Source of the DNA: Kryptolebias marmoratus
Taxonomy: Eukaryota; Chordata; Actinopteri; Cyprinodontiformes; Rivulidae
Reading direction: 5' to 3'
NCBI RefSeq assembly: GCF_001649575.2
Contig: NC_051451.1
Span: forward strand, 26,159,993 to 26,223,992
DNA length: 64,000 nt
Positions within the stretch are counted from its first letter, which is position 1. Each line of letters starts with the position of its first letter. Below, in pieces: positions 62,795 to 64,000 of the stretch. Made by a program: the position numbers and the translations under genes. The notes under the pieces are model-generated. The model was not told the origin of the DNA. It worked only from the letters and a program-made list of their open reading frames with translations, and ran no database searches.

Positions 62795-63814
62795 ACCCCA
62801 GTAGATACTCTGAGCACCAACTGATCACATGAGAGAACTGCAGGCAGTACGTATCCCTTCTAGTTTCATAATTTAACATGTTTCCACACGTGAAGCAATG
62901 CGTTTTCATGCCTGCCTCCGTTTTACGCTGAAATCCGCTCTGAATGTCTTGGAAAGAAATGGCGGCTGGTGCAAACTTCCCTAACAAGACTCCAGTAAAA
63001 GAAGGATGGAGACGCTACTTAATTACGAGCTGCTTAATTTCTTATTTAACACGATCGGAGCAACTTTGTTGTTTGTAAAACCAATTAAACGGCTAAGTGT
63101 CACCCCCCCCTCCTCTTTGCAATATAATGTTTGAATTGTCCTCCTGGTGTAAAGCATCAGGTAGAACAGCACCCATGGGAACCCTGCAGAATTACCTGCT
63201 GCCTCTTACTGGTTATTGCTTAAGTAATCCTAGCAGGGCACACATGAGCGTGAATATTGAACTCCTAAATGACTCACTCAGCTTTGAGCTCATTTAGTCT
63301 TCTTTGTTCGCTCCGGTCTGATAACACGGCGCACCAGTAAGTGTATGCCTTTAATTCATTTATGCAAATTGATGTGTCATTGAAATCTCATTTCTTGTGT
63401 TTTCCTCTTAATCCCAGGCAGAGCCAGGTATTGTTGCGAGCCCCACCTGGAGCAGAGCAACGTCTCTCCGAGTGTTTATTTTAACAGTTTGTGTGCAGAG
63501 CTGCTTCCAAACTGTCAGCCTCGTGTTCACTCGTGTTGCATTATGCAGAGAGCTCGTGTTTTCTGTCCTGTAGTTGAAGTTACAAACGCTGGCAGACGGA
63601 TGCAAAATAAAGAAAGGATCCGCGACAAAAAACACGGGACTTTTAATGAGCTTCATAACAAACAAAACTCGGGCAAGTCTGGTCCGGAAGGAGAAGGATT
63701 TAAAAGAAAAATGAGAAACCAAATGTAAACAACTTATTTTAAAACCAGCCTTTCCAGTGCTTTTATTTTGAAAGCAAGTGGATGTGTGTAGCACGAGCTG
63801 CAAAACCTTCGGCT

Positions 63815-64000
63815 CGGTCAGGAGAGGAGGGCTATGACTTTTATTTTTTTGTGAATTTTATTCTCCTCAAAATATTACAAAATGTTCTATTTCAATACAA
63901 TTGGAGCTCTTCAAATCCTTCAGAAACATTCTTCTGTTTGAGATCTACTTCTGCAAATACTACTACTGCTAATGCTACAGCTGCGAGCTAATTCTGCTAA
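63815..64000 (+). repeat. family C copy cut by the window edge
   Basis: Flank text (GGCTATGACTTTTATTTTT, CTTCAAATCCTTCAGAAAC) followed by the first TACTACTGCTAATGCTACAG units. Confidence 0.55.

Larger units (their letters stand above)
61862..62830 (+). repeat. family A fragment split by hAT-like element
   Basis: GGTGTGGTAGTAGCTGAGAC to 61935, then AGTAGATACTCTGAGCACC after 62794. Confidence 0.65.
58693..64000 (+). other. disc1: disc1 intron 12 (partial, runs off right edge)
   Basis: Holds a possible extra exon (59583-59692), a hAT-type element (59714-60391), a second hAT-type element with a gap (61936-62794) and the start of a family C copy at the edge. No exon matching the conserved DISC1 C-terminus was found. 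Confidence 0.65.

Noticed and set aside
1..64000. tRNA, rRNA, snoRNA or microRNA genes
   Set aside because: No A/B box pair, box C/D pair or known microRNA seed hairpin could be recognised by eye; the 28208 hairpin does not resemble a known microRNA.

Overview
The window is vertebrate genomic DNA, almost certainly from a ray-finned (teleost) fish. The reasons are multi-exon genes with GT-AG introns, AT-rich introns, a Tc1 relic of the kind common in fish, many palindromic hAT-type MITEs, and two runs of N. The family of the fish cannot be fixed by eye; the dominant repeat family reminds me of killifish, livebearer and medaka genomes, which is only an impression.

Three protein-coding genes are present, in the order known from human chromosome 1q42: EGLN1, TSNAX, DISC1. 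(1) egln1 (HIF prolyl hydroxylase PHD2) lies on the minus strand. Only its GC-rich first coding exon (9323-9997) is in view, and its first intron runs off the left edge. (2) tsnax (translin-associated factor X, the TRAX subunit of C3PO) lies on the plus strand, complete in six coding exons between 11076 and 17856, 283 residues. (3) disc1 (coiled-coil scaffold protein) lies on the plus strand, with twelve coding exons from 22296 to 58692 giving 686 codons. The exon for the conserved C-terminal segment was not found and is probably beyond 64000.

egln1 and tsnax are divergent, with 1.08 kb between their start codons. That spacer is a good candidate for a shared promoter: it holds an NRF1-like site, a GC box and a near-complete ZNF143-type site. 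tsnax and disc1 are in tandem, 4.4 kb apart. In human the same pair makes intergenic read-through transcripts, and the intron phases here would allow in-frame fusion from tsnax exons 1, 2 or 4 to disc1 exon 2.

The rest is intron and intergenic sequence rich in mobile DNA. The dominant element (here 'family A', about 30 fragments in both orientations, densest in disc1 introns 2-10) is an unnamed roughly 500-600 bp repeat whose centre carries a YY1-like motif. Several hAT-type insertions sit inside family A copies with target duplications, so their relative ages can be read. One inserted family (31485-32148 and 59714-60391) contains a fragment resembling the CGGBP1 zinc finger. Other content includes a palindromic roughly 200 bp MITE (family B), a mobile degenerate minisatellite rich in 'TTTTGCTACTTTTAGCT' (family C), a broken Tc1 element directly behind the tsnax exon 4 donor, a LINE reverse-transcriptase C-terminal relic, and several microsatellites. 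No CRISPR, operon, rRNA or tRNA was seen.
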